Source of the DNA: Desulfobacterales bacterium
GTDB lineage: Bacteria > Desulfobacterota > Desulfobacteria > Desulfobacterales > SpSt-501
NCBI GenBank assembly: GCA_025454275.1
Contig: JALOOS010000132.1
Coordinates: 1-5,765, forward strand
DNA length: 5,765 bases
Reading direction: 5' to 3'
Every line of letters starts with the position of its first letter. The stretch's first letter is position 1. Positions 4,648 to 5,765 of the stretch are shown here, one piece after another. A program made the position numbers and the translations under genes. The notes under the pieces are model-generated. The model made no database searches, had not been told where the DNA came from, and saw only the letters and a list, made by a program, of their open reading frames with translations.

Positions 4648-5765
4648 GGCGCATCGGCAGTGGCGGCCGGGGGATGCGGCGGCAGGCGGATCGTGAAGGT
4701 GGCCCCCTCTCCCGGACGGCTCGCCACGTGGATTTCGCCCCGGTGCTGGTCGACGATGCGCTTGGTCATCATCAGGCCGATCCCGGTGCCTTCGGTACCC
4801 TTGGTGCTGAAGATCCCCTGGAACAGCCGGCTGCGGACATCCTCTCCAATGCCGGCGCCGGAGTCCGAGACTTCGTATTCCACCCCTCCGTCCGCGCTCG
4901 GCCGCGAGCGGACGACGACCAGACGGGGGCCCCCCGCCTCTTTCCGTCGGCGGCAGGCGTCGATGGCGTTGCCGACCAGGTTCAGCAGGCAGCAGTGGAT
5001 CGCAGCGGGATCGAAGATGGCCGGCGCCAGCGCGGCATCGAGCGCTGCGGTCAGCTCCACCCCCTGCTCGCGGGCCCGGCTCTGCATCAACTGCACCACC
5101 TCGGCCGCCGGGCGGTTGGGATCGCAGGACTCCCAGGTCAGTGCGGCGAACTTGCCGAAATTGAGCATGTCGAGGGAAAGATTCTTGATCTTCTCGACGT
5201 TCTCGGAGACCATGCGCCAGCCCTGGTGCAGGTACTCTTTCTCGTCGAGTTCGACCCCCTTCCCCAACACGAAGATGCCGCCCGTGAGAGCGTTGGCGAT
5301 GTTCTTGATCGTGTGGGCCAGCTCGGCCACCGTCTGGCCGACCGCCGCGAGGCGCTCGGCCTCGATCAGGCGGCGCGCCTTCTCCTCCACCAGCCGCTCG
5401 AGTTTTTCGGTGTACTCCCGCAGCTGCCGGCGCATCTCGATCCGCTCGCGGGCGCGCTTCAGGGCGATTTCCAGGACCTCGTCGTTGATCGGCTTGGTGA
5501 CGAAGTCCGTGGCCTCGTGCTTGAGACTCATGATGGCGAGGTCCATGTCCCCGTGGCCGGTGAACATGATCACCTCGGTGTCCGGGCTCTCGGCTTTGAT
5601 CCGCTGCAGGAGCTCGATGCCGTCCATCTCCGGCATCTTGATGTCGGTCAGAACGATCGCGGGGGCGTGCGTGCGGAAGACGCGCAGGGCGTCCTCGCCG
5701 TTTTCGGCGGTGGCGACATCGAAGCCCTTGTCGGCCAGGTAGATCGAGAGCACCTTGCGGATCCC
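4644..5765 (-). CDS. Receiver-histidine kinase hybrid (N-terminus outside window)
   Basis: 373 residues are visible and the frame is open to the edge. The visible protein begins G-I-R-K-V inside helix 1 of a receiver domain, so only the acidic N-terminal strand is missing. The GTG at 5753 is an internal Val, not a start. Receiver (about 1-105): phosphoacceptor D41 in L-T-D-I-K-M-P, T69 in M-F-T-G-H-G and K91 in V-T-K-P, all intact. A charged helical linker (about 100-140) is probably a coiled coil. The dimerisation domain has H151 in E-L-A-H-T-I-K-N. The ATPase domain has the N-box (L-L-N-L-V-G-N-A-I-D-A, N266), G1 (D301-S-G-A-G-I-G), F-box (F315, F319) and G2 (G326-T-G-I-G-L). There is no membrane segment, PAS or DNA-binding domain, so it is probably cytosolic. 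It would take phosphate from, or pass it to, a partner not in this window. Its stop overlaps the MFS start (GTGA). Confidence 0.93.
   Translation of the reverse strand, partial: GIRKVLSIYLADKGFDVATAENGEDALRVFRTHAPAIVLTDIKMPEMDGIELLQRIKAESPDTEVIMFTGHGDMDLAIMSLKHEATDFVTKPINDEVLEIALKRARERIEMRRQLREYTEKLERLVEEKARRLIEAERLAAVGQTVAELAHTIKNIANALTGGIFVLGKGVELDEKEYLHQGWRMVSENVEKIKNLSLDMLNFGKFAALTWESCDPNRPAAEVVQLMQSRAREQGVELTAALDAALAPAIFDPAAIHCCLLNLVGNAIDACRRRKEAGGPRLVVVRSRPSADGGVEYEVSDSGAGIGEDVRSRLFQGIFSTKGTEGTGIGLMMTKRIVDQHRGEIHVASRPGEGATFTIRLPPHPPAATADAP

Noticed and set aside
3265..5742. Plus-strand open frame of 825 codons
   Set aside because: It lies opposite the MFS and kinase genes, which both have complete family motifs. 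Its translation is low-complexity, rich in R, G, P, A, H and later S, with no recognisable domain. Long antisense frames are common in GC-rich genes. Its length is striking but I see no ribosome site or homology to support it.
5751..5753. GTG at 5753 as the start of the receiver-kinase gene
   Set aside because: The frame continues to the window edge as G-I-R-K-V, which matches receiver helix 1, and a receiver starting at this point would lack its first strand and acidic pocket. The gene is cut by the edge, not started there.

Overview
This is a compact, GC-rich bacterial window. Every gene I can support lies on the minus strand, so the biology reads from the high-coordinate end to the low. 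No plus-strand gene, RNA gene, mobile element or CRISPR array is supported, and no gene-free stretch exceeds about 115 bases. The GC content, strong AGGAGG-type ribosome sites, the combination of a TRAP transporter with a GlcD-type flavin oxidase, and a soluble receiver-histidine kinase with an A-H-T-I-K-N H-box suggest a proteobacterium, perhaps from the former Deltaproteobacteria (Desulfuromonadota/Desulfobacterota). That placement is an inference from style, not a database match.

Layout in transcription order: (1) 5765-4644, a two-component protein with an N-terminal receiver domain fused to a histidine kinase core, its N-terminus cut off by the window edge. (2) 4647-3307, a 12-helix MFS transporter that starts on GTG and overlaps the kinase stop by 4 bases (GTGA). 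(3) A 114-base gap with a GC hairpin, a candidate promoter and an inverted repeat. (4) 3192-2218, the TRAP periplasmic solute-binding protein (DctP type). (5) A textbook intrinsic terminator at 2204-2164. (6) 2111-1635, the TRAP small membrane subunit (DctQ type). (7) 1638-334, the TRAP large membrane subunit (DctM type), overlapping dctQ by 4 bases (ATGA). (8) 258-1, the first 86 codons of an FAD-linked oxidase of the GlcD / D-lactate dehydrogenase type, running off the low-coordinate end.

The likely theme is uptake and oxidation of a small organic acid. DctP captures a carboxylate in the periplasm, DctQM imports it with a cation gradient, and the flavin oxidase may oxidise it if it is a 2-hydroxy acid such as lactate or glycolate. 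The signalling protein and the MFS carrier form a tightly coupled pair just upstream and may belong to the same response, but the sequence does not prove it. The terminator between dctP and dctQ is the most informative regulatory feature, because it would make the binding protein more abundant than the membrane subunits. I see no previously undescribed system here; this is a fairly ordinary transport and catabolism locus with some interesting wiring.
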